From contig NZ_JADTQG010000012.1 in assembly GCF_016008875.1 (NCBI RefSeq), forward strand, positions 124,001 through 188,000: a DNA stretch of 64,000 nucleotides, read 5' to 3'. The number at the start of each line of letters is the position of its first letter. The stretch's first letter is position 1. The notes beneath the pieces were generated by a model, which was not told the origin of the DNA, did no database searches, and was given only the letters and a program-made list of their open reading frames with translations. This stretch comes from Ectopseudomonas mendocina (GTDB lineage: Bacteria; Pseudomonadota; Gammaproteobacteria; Pseudomonadales; Pseudomonadaceae). Position numbers and translations under genes: made by a program. Shown here piece after piece: positions 34,201 to 42,354 of this stretch.

Positions 34201-35184
34201 TCACTTCTTCATGCCGATCTTTTCGATGATGCCGCCCATGTACGCGTTGTTGTCGACCAGGAATTTTTTGAAGTCCTCGCCCTTGTGCCATTCGACACCG
34301 AAACCCTGGCGCTTCATGAAGTCCTGGTAGAACTCGCTGTTGTAGGCCTTCTCCAGGGCGTCCTCGAGCTTGGCCACCACGGCCGGGTCCATGCCTTTGG
34401 GGCCGGCGACACCGCGCCACTCACCCAGCGAGTAGTCGCTGCCGATGCTTTCCTTGATCGTCGGGATATCCGGGAAGGCCGGGTTGCGCTCGGGGGAGAG
34501 AATCGCCAGGCCCTTGGCCTTGCCGGCTTCGATCATCGAGCGGGCTTCGGGTACCGAGGACGGGACGAGTTCGATGCTGCCAGCGGCCAGTTCGACCATG
34601 GCCGGAGCCGCGCCCTGGCTGGGAATCCAGGTGACCTTGTTGGGCTCGATGCCGCGATCCATAAGCAGGCCGGCGAAGGCCACGTGCCATATGCCGCCCA
34701 GGCCGGTACCGGAGGCCTTGAAGGTACCCTTCGGCTTGTCGGCGATGTCCTTCAGAAGCTCTTCGACGTTGCTGTACGGCGCATCGGCGCTGACCTGTAC
34801 GCCCGGGTAGTCGTAGTTGGTCATGGCCAGGGGCGTGAAGTCCTCGTGGGTGATCTTGGTCAGCCCCTGCCAGTGCATCATGTTCAGCTCACCGGTCACG
34901 AAGCCCAGGGTGTAGCCGTCGGGTTTGGCGCTGGCCATCACCGTGTGGCCTACCACGCTGCCGCCGCCGGGACGGTTGACCACGTTGATGGTGACGCCCA
35001 ACTCCTTCTCCAGAGCCGTGGCAATACCGCGTGCGGCAGAGTCGCTGCCGCCACCGGCGGCCCACGGCACGATCAGCTGGATGGGTTTGTTCGGGTATTC
35101 GGCCATGGCTGCCACTGGGGCGCCCAGAAAGGAAAAGCCGAGGGCGAGGCTGAGCGGGCGAAGCAGAGTGCTTAGCTTGATCAT
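34201..35184 (-). CDS. tctC: Tct-type periplasmic binding protein (Bug family) TctC
   Basis: 327 aa. Signal peptide ending in APVAAMA. Bug/TctC signatures: YPNKPIQLIVPWAAGGGSDS, VVNRPGGGSVVGH and GEWRGVAGPKGMDP. First gene of the operon on the minus strand, next to a LysR gene transcribed the same way from further upstream. It captures an unknown carboxylate and delivers it to TctAB. Confidence 0.93.
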   Translation of the reverse strand: MIKLSTLLRPLSLALGFSFLGAPVAAMAEYPNKPIQLIVPWAAGGGSDSAARGIATALEKELGVTINVVNRPGGGSVVGHTVMASAKPDGYTLGFVTGELNMMHWQGLTKITHEDFTPLAMTNYDYPGVQVSADAPYSNVEELLKDIADKPKGTFKASGTGLGGIWHVAFAGLLMDRGIEPNKVTWIPSQGAAPAMVELAAGSIELVPSSVPEARSMIEAGKAKGLAILSPERNPAFPDIPTIKESIGSDYSLGEWRGVAGPKGMDPAVVAKLEDALEKAYNSEFYQDFMKRQGFGVEWHKGEDFKKFLVDNNAYMGGIIEKIGMKK

Positions 35185-35357
35185 GAAAGGTCACCTATTG
35201 AAGTTATTTTGAGTGAGGTGCAGCTAGGTTCCGCTTGAACGAGTCGGCCAGGCAGATGGCACGGCGTGGAATCAAAGCCAGGCCGAAGCTAGGCAACTCT
35301 GGGGGAGGTGTCTAATGAGGCTTTTTCATCGAGTCATAACTTGGGGTTATTCGCTGA

Positions 35358-36296
35358 TCATTCGTCGCGGATAGCTGCCCGTAACGCCTCTATGAAGTCG
35401 CGGACTGCGGAGGATATGGGCTCGTCCTTGCGCAGCAGCACGCCGTAGGCCAGTGGCGGCGGCGCCAGGTTTGTTTGCACCTGTTTCAGGCTGCCGTCGA
35501 GCAGGTTCTGCCGCACCACGGCTTCCGGCAGCAGGGCCAGGGTGTCGCTGTTGCACAGGAGTTTCAGCGTGGTTTGCACGGAGGTGGTTTCGATGCTGTT
35601 CGCCGGCGGGTTGACCCCGGCGTCGCTGAACGACTGCTCCAGCGATTGACGTAGTGGGGTGTTGAGCGGGTAGAGCACCCAGGGCCATTCGGTCAGTTGC
35701 ACCGGGCTGACGCGTTGCCGCGCGCAGAGCGGGTGTTCGGGGCGGGCGATGAGCAGGAAAGGCTCTTCGGCCAGCGCGGTGAAATCGAAGCGCTGGCGCT
35801 GCGGATGATCGGTGAAGCGCCCGACCACCAGGTCCAGCTGCTTATGCTCCAGCAGCTTGAGCAGATGGTCACTGGTGTCCTCCAGCAGTTCGATGGTCAG
35901 CAGCGGACGCCTGCCTTTCAGGCGCAACAGGGTTTCAGGCAGGGCGTGGGCAGTGGCGGCGAAGATAGCGCCCACCTTGAGGTAGCCATGGCCGCCCTGG
36001 CGCAGGCTTTCCAGGCGATAGCTGAAGGTCTGGCAATCATTCAGGGCGCGCTGTGCATAGGCGATCACTTCCGCGCCCAGCTCGGTTGCCGGCAGTTCGC
36101 GGTTGAGACGTTCGAACAGGGTGAAGCCGAACTGGTTCTCGATGTCGCGGAGCATCTTGCTGACCGCAGGCTGGCTCAGCCCCAGTTGCTGGGCGCTGCT
36201 GTGCATGTTGCCGGTGCGGGCCAGGCTGTCGATCAAGGCCAGGTGGCGATAGCGCAGCCAGTTGTGAAGCGTCGGGAGATTGCCGGTTTGGCTCAT
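35358..36296 (-). CDS. LysR-type transcriptional regulator
   Basis: 312 aa. Winged helix LIDSLARTGNMHSSAQQLGL then SQPAVSKMLRDIENQFGFTL; ligand domain FAATAHALPETLLRLKGRRP, DLVVGRF. GbpR/PcaQ-like subgroup, which often responds to sugar acids or aromatic acids. Divergent from the XylX-like gene and upstream of tctC, so it may control either. Nested inverted repeats at 36319-36368 lie just behind its start. Confidence 0.88.
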   Translation of the reverse strand: MSQTGNLPTLHNWLRYRHLALIDSLARTGNMHSSAQQLGLSQPAVSKMLRDIENQFGFTLFERLNRELPATELGAEVIAYAQRALNDCQTFSYRLESLRQGGHGYLKVGAIFAATAHALPETLLRLKGRRPLLTIELLEDTSDHLLKLLEHKQLDLVVGRFTDHPQRQRFDFTALAEEPFLLIARPEHPLCARQRVSPVQLTEWPWVLYPLNTPLRQSLEQSFSDAGVNPPANSIETTSVQTTLKLLCNSDTLALLPEAVVRQNLLDGSLKQVQTNLAPPPLAYGVLLRKDEPISSAVRDFIEALRAAIRDE

Positions 36297-36318
36297 GACA
36301 GATGTGCTCAGGAAGACT

Positions 36319-36368
36319 CGATAACCGGATCATATCGCGTACTGACTAATAGTCATTGGTGGTTATCG
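36319..36368. promoter_or_regulatory. Nested inverted repeats in the LysR/FAH divergent promoter
   Basis: Outer arms CGATAACC (36319-36326) and GGTTATCG (36361-36368) are perfect. Inside is the perfect palindrome GACTAATAGTC (36344-36354). This spans the region where LysR proteins bind in divergent promoters. Confidence 0.55.
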
Positions 36369-36455
36369 CGATTGGGGAGATAAGGTCGGCCGGCCTGACT
36401 GCACCACTGGGTGCCCCTGCAGGCATCCCCTTCGCATAACAAGACGGACACTGCC

Positions 36456-37637
36456 ATGTCACATGCTCTCAGCCTTTCGCCCAGCAACACCTTGCCATCC
36501 GACGGCCTGCGCGGAACCCTCGTCGGCCGGGCCTGGCTGCCCGGAGAGCACGCGGGGCCTGCGCCCATCCTGCTGCGTGAAGATGGCGTCTACGATCTTT
36601 CCACTCTCGCGCCAACCCTCAGTGGCCTGTTCGAGCGCGAGCAATTGTTGACCAGCCTGACGAGCGTCAGTGGCAGCCCGCTGTGCAGCGTCGAGGCATT
36701 GCTGTGCAACAGCGGTGCTGATTTCAATCCACAGCTGCCCAGCCTGCTGGCGCCGGCCGATCTGCAAGTGCTCAAGGCTGCCGGCGTCACCTTCGCTTCC
36801 AGCATGGTCGAGCGTGTGATCGAGGAGCGCGCCGGTGGCGACGCCAGTCTGGCCGAAGGTGTGCGAGCCAAGGTCAGGCAGGTACTGGGCGACGATTTCG
36901 CCAGCATCAAGCCGGGCTCCGAGAAGGCCCAGCAGGTCAAGGCGCTATTGCAGGAGCAGGGCCTGTGGTCGCAGTACCTGGAAGTCGGCATCGGCCCGGA
37001 TGCCGAAATTTTCACCAAGGCACCGGTACTGGCTGCCGTCGGCAGCGGGGCAGAGATCGGCATTCATCCCGGCTCGGTGTGGAACAACCCGGAGCCGGAG
37101 GTCGTGCTGGCCGTCAACAGCCGGGGCGAGGTGCTGGGTGCAACCCTGGGCAACGACGTCAACCTGCGGGATTTCGAAGGCCGCAGTGCCCTGTTGCTGA
37201 GCAAGGCCAAGGACAACAATGCCTCATGCGGCATTGGCCCGTTCATCCGCCTGTTCGACGATACCTTCAGCCTCGATGACGTGCGCAACACGGTGGTTCG
37301 CCTGCGCGTCGAGGGCGCTGACGGCTATGTGCTCGAAGGTACCAGCTCCATGGACAAGATCAGCCGCGATCCGCTGGATCTGGTCGGCCAGGCGCTCAAC
37401 CGCAATCACCAGTATCCGGATGGCTTCCTGCTGTTTCTCGGCACCCTGTTCGCGCCGACCGAGGACCGTGATGCACCGGGTGGCGGCTTCACCCACAAGC
37501 TCGCCGACCGGGTGATCATCAGCAGTGAGCAGCTGGGCGCCCTGCACAACCGTGTCAACCATAGTGACAAGGCGCCGGTCTGGCAATTCGGTCTCAACGC
37601 GCTGATCAACAACCTGGCGGCACGCGGCCTGGTCTGA
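36456..37637 (+). CDS. FAH-superfamily sugar-acid dehydratase (XylX-like)
   Basis: 393 aa from ATG 36456. FAH fold with a long N-terminal part: FASSMVERVIEERAGGDASL, GSGAEIGIHPGSVWNNPEPE, metal ligands at EPEVVLAVNSRGEVLGATLG, NDVNLRDFEGRSALLLSKAK, ASCGIGPFIRLFDDTFSLDD. The length and these motifs match XylX-type 2-keto-3-deoxypentonate dehydratases, which make 2-oxoglutarate semialdehyde. An aldehyde dehydrogenase for that product lies at 42355. Divergent from a LysR gene; exact sugar acid unknown. Confidence 0.82.
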   Translation: MSHALSLSPSNTLPSDGLRGTLVGRAWLPGEHAGPAPILLREDGVYDLSTLAPTLSGLFEREQLLTSLTSVSGSPLCSVEALLCNSGADFNPQLPSLLAPADLQVLKAAGVTFASSMVERVIEERAGGDASLAEGVRAKVRQVLGDDFASIKPGSEKAQQVKALLQEQGLWSQYLEVGIGPDAEIFTKAPVLAAVGSGAEIGIHPGSVWNNPEPEVVLAVNSRGEVLGATLGNDVNLRDFEGRSALLLSKAKDNNASCGIGPFIRLFDDTFSLDDVRNTVVRLRVEGADGYVLEGTSSMDKISRDPLDLVGQALNRNHQYPDGFLLFLGTLFAPTEDRDAPGGGFTHKLADRVIISSEQLGALHNRVNHSDKAPVWQFGLNALINNLAARGLV

Positions 37638-37640
37638 TGC

Positions 37641-38573
37641 TCAGGCGTTGTCCTGCGCCGGTGTGAGCTGCTCGATGAACAGGTGGCTGATCGAAGACAG
37701 GCTGACACCGCGCCGGGTGATCAGCTGATACGGCTCGCTGCGGCTCTTCAGTTGCAGCGGCAGGATGCAGGTCATGCCGAAAGCGGTGCAGAAGCGCGCC
37801 ACGTCTGTCGACAGCAGGGCGACCAGTTCCGGGTTCTTCTGCAGCAGCGACAGGGTGGTGAAGGCCGAGGTGGTTTCCAGCAAGTGCAACGGGAAGCGTA
37901 GCCCTGCCTGCTGGAATTCCCGCTCCAGTGAAAGGCGCATCGGCATGTTGACCGAGTAGACCACCCAGCGGCTGTCAGCCAGGTCGGCCAGTTCCAGTTG
38001 CGCGCGGCCGGCCAGCGGATGATCACGGTTGGAGACCACGGCCAGGGTTTCGTCACGCACGTCGATGCAGTCGTATTGCTCCGGCTGGCGGCTGATGCTG
38101 GTGCGACAGATCGCCAAATCCAGCCGGCCCTGGTCGAGCAGGCTGAGCAGCCGCGCACTGGTGTCTTCGACGATTTCCACCGACAGATCCGGGTGCTCCT
38201 CCAGCAGCCGGGTCAGCGCATCCGTCATGAACGGCACCGCGCCCATGATCACACCGACCGACAGCCGTCCGCCGTGGCCTTGGAGAATACCCAGCATTTC
38301 TTCGCGCAGATGGGTCAGGTCGGTCTGGATCAGCTTGGCATAGCGAATTGCGCAATGCCCCAGCTCGTTGGCCTCCAGGCCACGGTTGGTGCGTACGAAA
38401 AGCGGCGCGCCCAGCGTGGTCTCTATTTCCTGCAGCGCCTTGGTTGCCCCGGGTTGGCTGATCGAGACCAGTTCCGCGGCCTTGATCAACGAGCCCTGCT
38501 CGCCAAGGGCAATCAGCAGACGCAGTTGGCGGAAGCGCAGGCGGGAAAAAATGGAGGACACCGATGGCAGCAT
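37641..38573 (-). CDS. LysR-type transcriptional regulator
   Basis: 310 aa. Winged helix LRLLIALGEQGSLIKAAELV then SISQPGATKALQEIETTLGA; ligand domain VGVIMGAVPFMTDALTRLLE, DLAICRTS. Same subgroup as the LysR proteins at 35358 and 40064; the latter shares SQPGATKAL(Q/H)EIETT and its N-terminal layout almost exactly, so those two are recent paralogues. Divergent from the alcohol dehydrogenase gene. Confidence 0.88.
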   Translation of the reverse strand: MLPSVSSIFSRLRFRQLRLLIALGEQGSLIKAAELVSISQPGATKALQEIETTLGAPLFVRTNRGLEANELGHCAIRYAKLIQTDLTHLREEMLGILQGHGGRLSVGVIMGAVPFMTDALTRLLEEHPDLSVEIVEDTSARLLSLLDQGRLDLAICRTSISRQPEQYDCIDVRDETLAVVSNRDHPLAGRAQLELADLADSRWVVYSVNMPMRLSLEREFQQAGLRFPLHLLETTSAFTTLSLLQKNPELVALLSTDVARFCTAFGMTCILPLQLKSRSEPYQLITRRGVSLSSISHLFIEQLTPAQDNA

Positions 38574-38735
38574 ATATAGCTTTCCCTTATAGCAGTATCA
38601 ACGCCTCTCATTAGTCAGGAGCGCCTCTATCTCATAGTTTGCCTGGGCGGCAAGGCTATCCGTGAGAATGTCCGAGTGATCTTACTCGACGTTTTCCGCT
38701 GCCTGCTATTACAAAAAACAAAGCAGAGGCTTCCC

Positions 38736-39875
38736 ATGGCACTTATCAACTACCTCACCCAAGTCCAGTTCGGCTATGACGCCCTCGGCCAGTTGGCTGC
38801 CGAGTGTCAGCGCATTGGTATCACTCGGCCCTTTATCGTCACCGATACCGGAGTGCGTGCTGCAGGTATCGTCGACAAGGTGCTGGCGCAACTGGCCGAG
38901 CCCGCCGTTGCCGAGGTATTCGACCAGACGCCGCCGAACCCGAATGAAGGTGTGGTGCGTGCTGCGGCTGCGCGTTATCGCGATGGCGGTTTCGACGGCA
39001 TCATCGCGGTCGGTGGCGGTTCTTCCATCGACCTAGCCAAGGGTGTTGCCGTATGCGGCACCCATGAAGGCCCGCTGAAGCAGTTTGCCGTTATCGAAGG
39101 CGGGTTGACCCGCATCACCGCCGCCACCGCGCCGGTGATCGCCATCCCCACCACCGCCGGTACTGGCAGCGAAGTCGGTCGTGGCGCCATCCTGATTCTC
39201 GATGACGGGCGCAAGGTCGGCGTCATCTCGCCCTATCTGATCCCGCGTTCGGCGATCTGCGATCCCGAACTGACCCTCGGCTTGCCGGCGCAACTGACCG
39301 CTGCCACGGGCATGGATGCCATCGCCCACTGCCTGGAAACCTTCATGGCGCCGGCGTTCAACCCACCCGCCGACGGTATCGCCCTGGATGGCCTGTGGCG
39401 TGCCTGGCGGCACATCGAGCGTGCAACCCGTACCCCCGGAGATCGCGAGGCGCGGCTGAACATGATGAGCGCCTCGATGCAGGGCGCCCTGGCGTTCCAG
39501 AAGGGTCTGGGTTGCGTGCACAGCCTCAGTCACGCGCTTGGCGGTATCAACCCAAGGCTGCATCACGGCACCCTCAACGCGGTATTTCTGCCCGCAGTTA
39601 TCGCCTTCAACGCGCAGTCCGACTCGGTGCGCGACGAGCAGAAACTGCAACGCATCGCTCAGGCCATGGGCCTGGGGAGTGTCGAGGAAATCATCCCGGC
39701 GATTCGTGAGATGAACCGTCGTCTCGGCATGCCTTCGGGCCTGGCGGAAATGGGCGTGGACGAGTCGCTGTTCCCGGCGATCATCGAAGGAGCGCTGGCC
39801 GACCATAGCCACAAGACCAACCCGCGGGTGGCGAGTGCTGAGGACTACGCCGAGTTGCTGCGTCAGTCGTTGTAA
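38736..39875 (+). CDS. Iron-type (group III) alcohol dehydrogenase
   Basis: 379 aa from ATG 38736 with AGAGG upstream. NAD motif GGGSSIDLAKGVAV; TTAGTGSEVGRGAILI; metal ligands in GMDAIAHCLE, GCVHSLSHALGG and HHGTLNAV. The family includes maleylacetate reductase, lactaldehyde reductase and 4-hydroxybutyrate dehydrogenase. The neighbours suggest an aldehyde or hydroxyacid step in sugar-acid use, but no substrate can be read from sequence. Confidence 0.9.
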   Translation: MALINYLTQVQFGYDALGQLAAECQRIGITRPFIVTDTGVRAAGIVDKVLAQLAEPAVAEVFDQTPPNPNEGVVRAAAARYRDGGFDGIIAVGGGSSIDLAKGVAVCGTHEGPLKQFAVIEGGLTRITAATAPVIAIPTTAGTGSEVGRGAILILDDGRKVGVISPYLIPRSAICDPELTLGLPAQLTAATGMDAIAHCLETFMAPAFNPPADGIALDGLWRAWRHIERATRTPGDREARLNMMSASMQGALAFQKGLGCVHSLSHALGGINPRLHHGTLNAVFLPAVIAFNAQSDSVRDEQKLQRIAQAMGLGSVEEIIPAIREMNRRLGMPSGLAEMGVDESLFPAIIEGALADHSHKTNPRVASAEDYAELLRQSL

Positions 39876-39957
39876 GTGCGCTGATGGCGTGGCCGAGGCT
39901 GTGGCATTGGTGGCGCAATGCTAGAGAGGTGTCGGCCTTCCGCCAGCTGCCATGACC

Positions 39958-40031
39958 TTCGCGGACAAGTCCGCTCCCACAGTAAACGCAGGCGCTGTGG
40001 CTTGCATCGTGGAAGCGGACTTGTCCGCGAA
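39958..40031. repeat. REP pair (REPIN)
   Basis: TTCGCGGACAAGTCCGCTCC(CAC) at 39958-39980 and the inverted copy GTGGAAGCGGACTTGTCCGC(GAA) at 40009-40031, separated by 28 bp, between the convergent alcohol dehydrogenase and LysR genes. Confidence 0.92.
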
Positions 40032-40063
40032 TGCTCTCCTGATGCGGCTCTGGACAGTGCCTG

Positions 40064-41008
40064 TCAGGCATCTTCCAACAGCGTGTCCAGCTCGTTGCGC
40101 AGGAGCTCCAGCAATTGCGCTGCCAAAGGCGACAGGTTGGTGCCGCTGCGATGGATGATCGAGCACGGTTCGTTACGCGACTGCAGCGATAGTGGCAACC
40201 GGCGCAGCAGACCGAAGCCTTCGCTGGAGCAGGCGATGGAGTGGGGCATCACGGCCACAAGCTGCGGGTCTTCCTGCAGCAGGCTGAGCATGGTGAAGGT
40301 CGAGGAAGTTTCCAGCGGGTTGCGTGGGAACTCCAGGCCGGCTTCGCCGAATTCACGCTCCAGAACCGTGCGCATCGGTGTGCCGGTCGGGTAGACCACC
40401 CAGCTGTAGGCGCTCAGGTCGGCTAACTGCAGCGCCGGGTTGTTCTGCTGCGGATGCTGCGGGGCTGCGACCAGCGCCAGGCGCTCGGCATGCAGGCTCA
40501 GACACTCGTAGGCGTCCGGATGCTGGCTGCCACTGGTGCGGGCGATGGCCAGATCCAGGCGACCCTCATCGAGCAGCTTGAGCAGTCGCGGGCTGATGTC
40601 CTCGACGATCTGCACGGAAATATCCGGCTGCGCCTGGCGCAGGCGGGTGAGGGCGCGCAGAACCAGCGGCACCGAGCCGGCGATGGTGCCCACTGCCAGG
40701 TGACCACCATGGCCCTGGAGGATGCCCTGCATTTCGTCATGCAGGTGTGCCAAGTCGTTGTGGATCAGGCGCGCGTAGCGGATCACGCAGCGGCCCATGT
40801 CATTGGCCTGCAGGCCTTGGGCCGTGCGTATGAACAGTGGCGTGCCGAAGGTGGTTTCGATCTCGTGCAGCGCCTTGGTTGCACCCGGCTGGCTGATGGC
40901 GATGCGCTCAGCTGCACGGTGCAGGGTGCCCAGCTCGTCGAGGGCGATCAGCAGGCGCAACTGGCGAATACGCAGGCGCGAAACGATGTAGTTGAGTGGC
41001 TGCAACAT
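40064..41008 (-). CDS. LysR-type transcriptional regulator
   Basis: 314 aa from ATG 41008 (MLQPLNYIVSRLRIRQLRLL), which aligns with the start of its paralogue at 37641. A GTG at 41032 would add 8 residues but would overlap an operator-like repeat. Winged helix LDELGTLHRAAERIAISQPG, ATKALHEIETTFGTPLF; ligand domain VGTIAGSVPLVLRALTRLRQ, DLAIARTSGS. Divergent from the araD1-like gene, which it probably controls together with the aldehyde dehydrogenase. Confidence 0.88.
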   Translation of the reverse strand: MLQPLNYIVSRLRIRQLRLLIALDELGTLHRAAERIAISQPGATKALHEIETTFGTPLFIRTAQGLQANDMGRCVIRYARLIHNDLAHLHDEMQGILQGHGGHLAVGTIAGSVPLVLRALTRLRQAQPDISVQIVEDISPRLLKLLDEGRLDLAIARTSGSQHPDAYECLSLHAERLALVAAPQHPQQNNPALQLADLSAYSWVVYPTGTPMRTVLEREFGEAGLEFPRNPLETSSTFTMLSLLQEDPQLVAVMPHSIACSSEGFGLLRRLPLSLQSRNEPCSIIHRSGTNLSPLAAQLLELLRNELDTLLEDA

Positions 41009-41024
41009 AGGGGGATGACGAAAA

Positions 41025-41054
41025 GTTATCACCTAATCAGAAGCTTTCATTAGG
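41025..41054. promoter_or_regulatory. Operator-like region of the LysR/araD1 divergent promoter
   Basis: AAGTTATCACCTA (AA at 41023, GTTATCAC at 41025-41032) followed by the near-palindrome CCTAAT...ATTAGG (41032-41054, with AAGCTT in the middle). The same AAGTTATCACYTA string occurs upstream of the aldehyde dehydrogenase at 42235-42247. Confidence 0.55.
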
Positions 41055-41143
41055 CAGCACTGCGGGCAATTTTTAAAGTGCTGGCCAAGCACGCCGCAGC
41101 GTCGGCGCAAGAACAACCGGACAAGAACAACAGGAGCACAGCG

Positions 41144-42145
41144 ATGCGGTTGATTCAGTTTGAGAACGAACAGGGCCAGCGCCAGGTCGGCGTCGTCGGT
41201 GACGCACGCATCAGCGTGGTCAAGGGCGTCAGCAGCACCCGTGAGCTGGCGCTGCAGGCGATCCGTAACGGTCACGGCCTGATCGCCGAGATCGAGCGTC
41301 TGGGCGTCGAACAGGGACCGGTCTACGCCGAGCTGATCGAGCAGAAGCGTCTGCTGGCTCCGCTGGATCACAGCGATCCGGCTCACTGCCTGATCTCCGG
41401 TACCGGTCTGACCCATCTGGGTAGCGCCTCCACGCGCGACAAGATGCACCAGCAGGTGGAAGCGCAGCAGGCCGAAGGCAAGCTCACCGACACCATGCAG
41501 ATGTTCCAGTGGGGCATGGCCGGCGGTCGCCCGGCTGCAGGCAGCGAAGGCGCACAGCCGGAGTGGTTCTACAAGGGTGACGGCAGCATCGTGGTTCGCC
41601 CCGGTGAAGACTTCCCGGTACCCGGCTTCGCCGAGGACTTCGGTGAGGAGCCGGAGTTGACCGGCCTCTACGTGATTGGCGACGATGGCCAGCCGTATCG
41701 CATCGGCTTCGCGCTGGGCAACGAGTTCTCCGACCACGTGGTCGAGCGCAAGAACTACCTGTACCTGGCCCACTCGAAGCTGCGTTTCTGCTCCTTCGGT
41801 CCGGAGATGCTGATCGGTGAGCTGCCGCGCCACCTGTCCGGCATCAGCCGTATCCGGCGTGGCGACCAGGTGTTGTGGGAGAGGGAGTTCCTCTCAGGCG
41901 AGGACAACATGTGCCACAGCCTGGAGAACCTTGAGTACCACCACTTCAAGTATCGCCAGTTCCTGCGTCCGGGTGATGTGCACGTGCACTTCTTCGGCAC
42001 TGCGACCCTGTCGTTCGCCGACGGCATCAAGGCACAACCTGGGGATACCTTCGAAGTCAGCCTGGATGCGCTGGGCGAGCCGCTGCGCAACGGGATCAGC
42101 GTGCATGCGCCCGCGGTGAAGGTCGGTGGTGTACGCCAGCTTTAA
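41144..42145 (+). CDS. araD1: AraD1/GguC-family protein (probable 2-keto-3-deoxy-L-arabinonate dehydratase)
   Basis: 333 aa from ATG 41144 with CAGGAG upstream. GguC/AraD1 family with a FAH-like core: HCLISGTGLTHLGSASTRDK, MFQWGMAGGRPAAGSEGAQP, VVRPGEDFPVPGFAEDFGEE, LGNEFSDHVVERKNYLYLAH. Such proteins are linked to L-arabinose/galactarate pathways, converting 2-keto-3-deoxy acid to 2-oxoglutarate semialdehyde. The next gene encodes a suitable semialdehyde dehydrogenase. The specific activity is inferred. Confidence 0.82.
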   Translation: MRLIQFENEQGQRQVGVVGDARISVVKGVSSTRELALQAIRNGHGLIAEIERLGVEQGPVYAELIEQKRLLAPLDHSDPAHCLISGTGLTHLGSASTRDKMHQQVEAQQAEGKLTDTMQMFQWGMAGGRPAAGSEGAQPEWFYKGDGSIVVRPGEDFPVPGFAEDFGEEPELTGLYVIGDDGQPYRIGFALGNEFSDHVVERKNYLYLAHSKLRFCSFGPEMLIGELPRHLSGISRIRRGDQVLWEREFLSGEDNMCHSLENLEYHHFKYRQFLRPGDVHVHFFGTATLSFADGIKAQPGDTFEVSLDALGEPLRNGISVHAPAVKVGGVRQL

Positions 42146-42183
42146 GCCGCTGTCAGGCTCGGCGGCGTTGCTGTCGGGTCGAA

Positions 42184-42200
42184 AATCCGCCTGGCGGATT
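42184..42200. repeat. Short perfect inverted repeat after araD1
   Basis: AATCCGCC-T-GGCGGATT; a tight hairpin 39 bp after araD1, without a T-run. Possibly a repeat remnant or mRNA 3' structure. Confidence 0.45.
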
Positions 42201-42236
42201 GACGGATTGCGCCCTCACAAGGGGACGAATGCCGAA

Positions 42237-42278
42237 GTTATCACTTATCATATGTCTGACAACTGAAGTAGAGTTGTC
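42237..42278. promoter_or_regulatory. Operator-like region before the aldehyde dehydrogenase
   Basis: GTTATCAC (42237-42244), shared with the araD1 promoter, followed by the perfect inverted repeat GACAACT-N7-AGTTGTC (42258-42278). Its position 75-120 bp before the start codon fits a LysR-activated promoter. Confidence 0.5.
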
Positions 42279-42354
42279 ACTCCTCGACTCAGAAGGTCGA
42301 GGCCTCATTCATTGTCCGGGGCGGCGCTGCCGTCCCTACTGACAGGAGAACACC

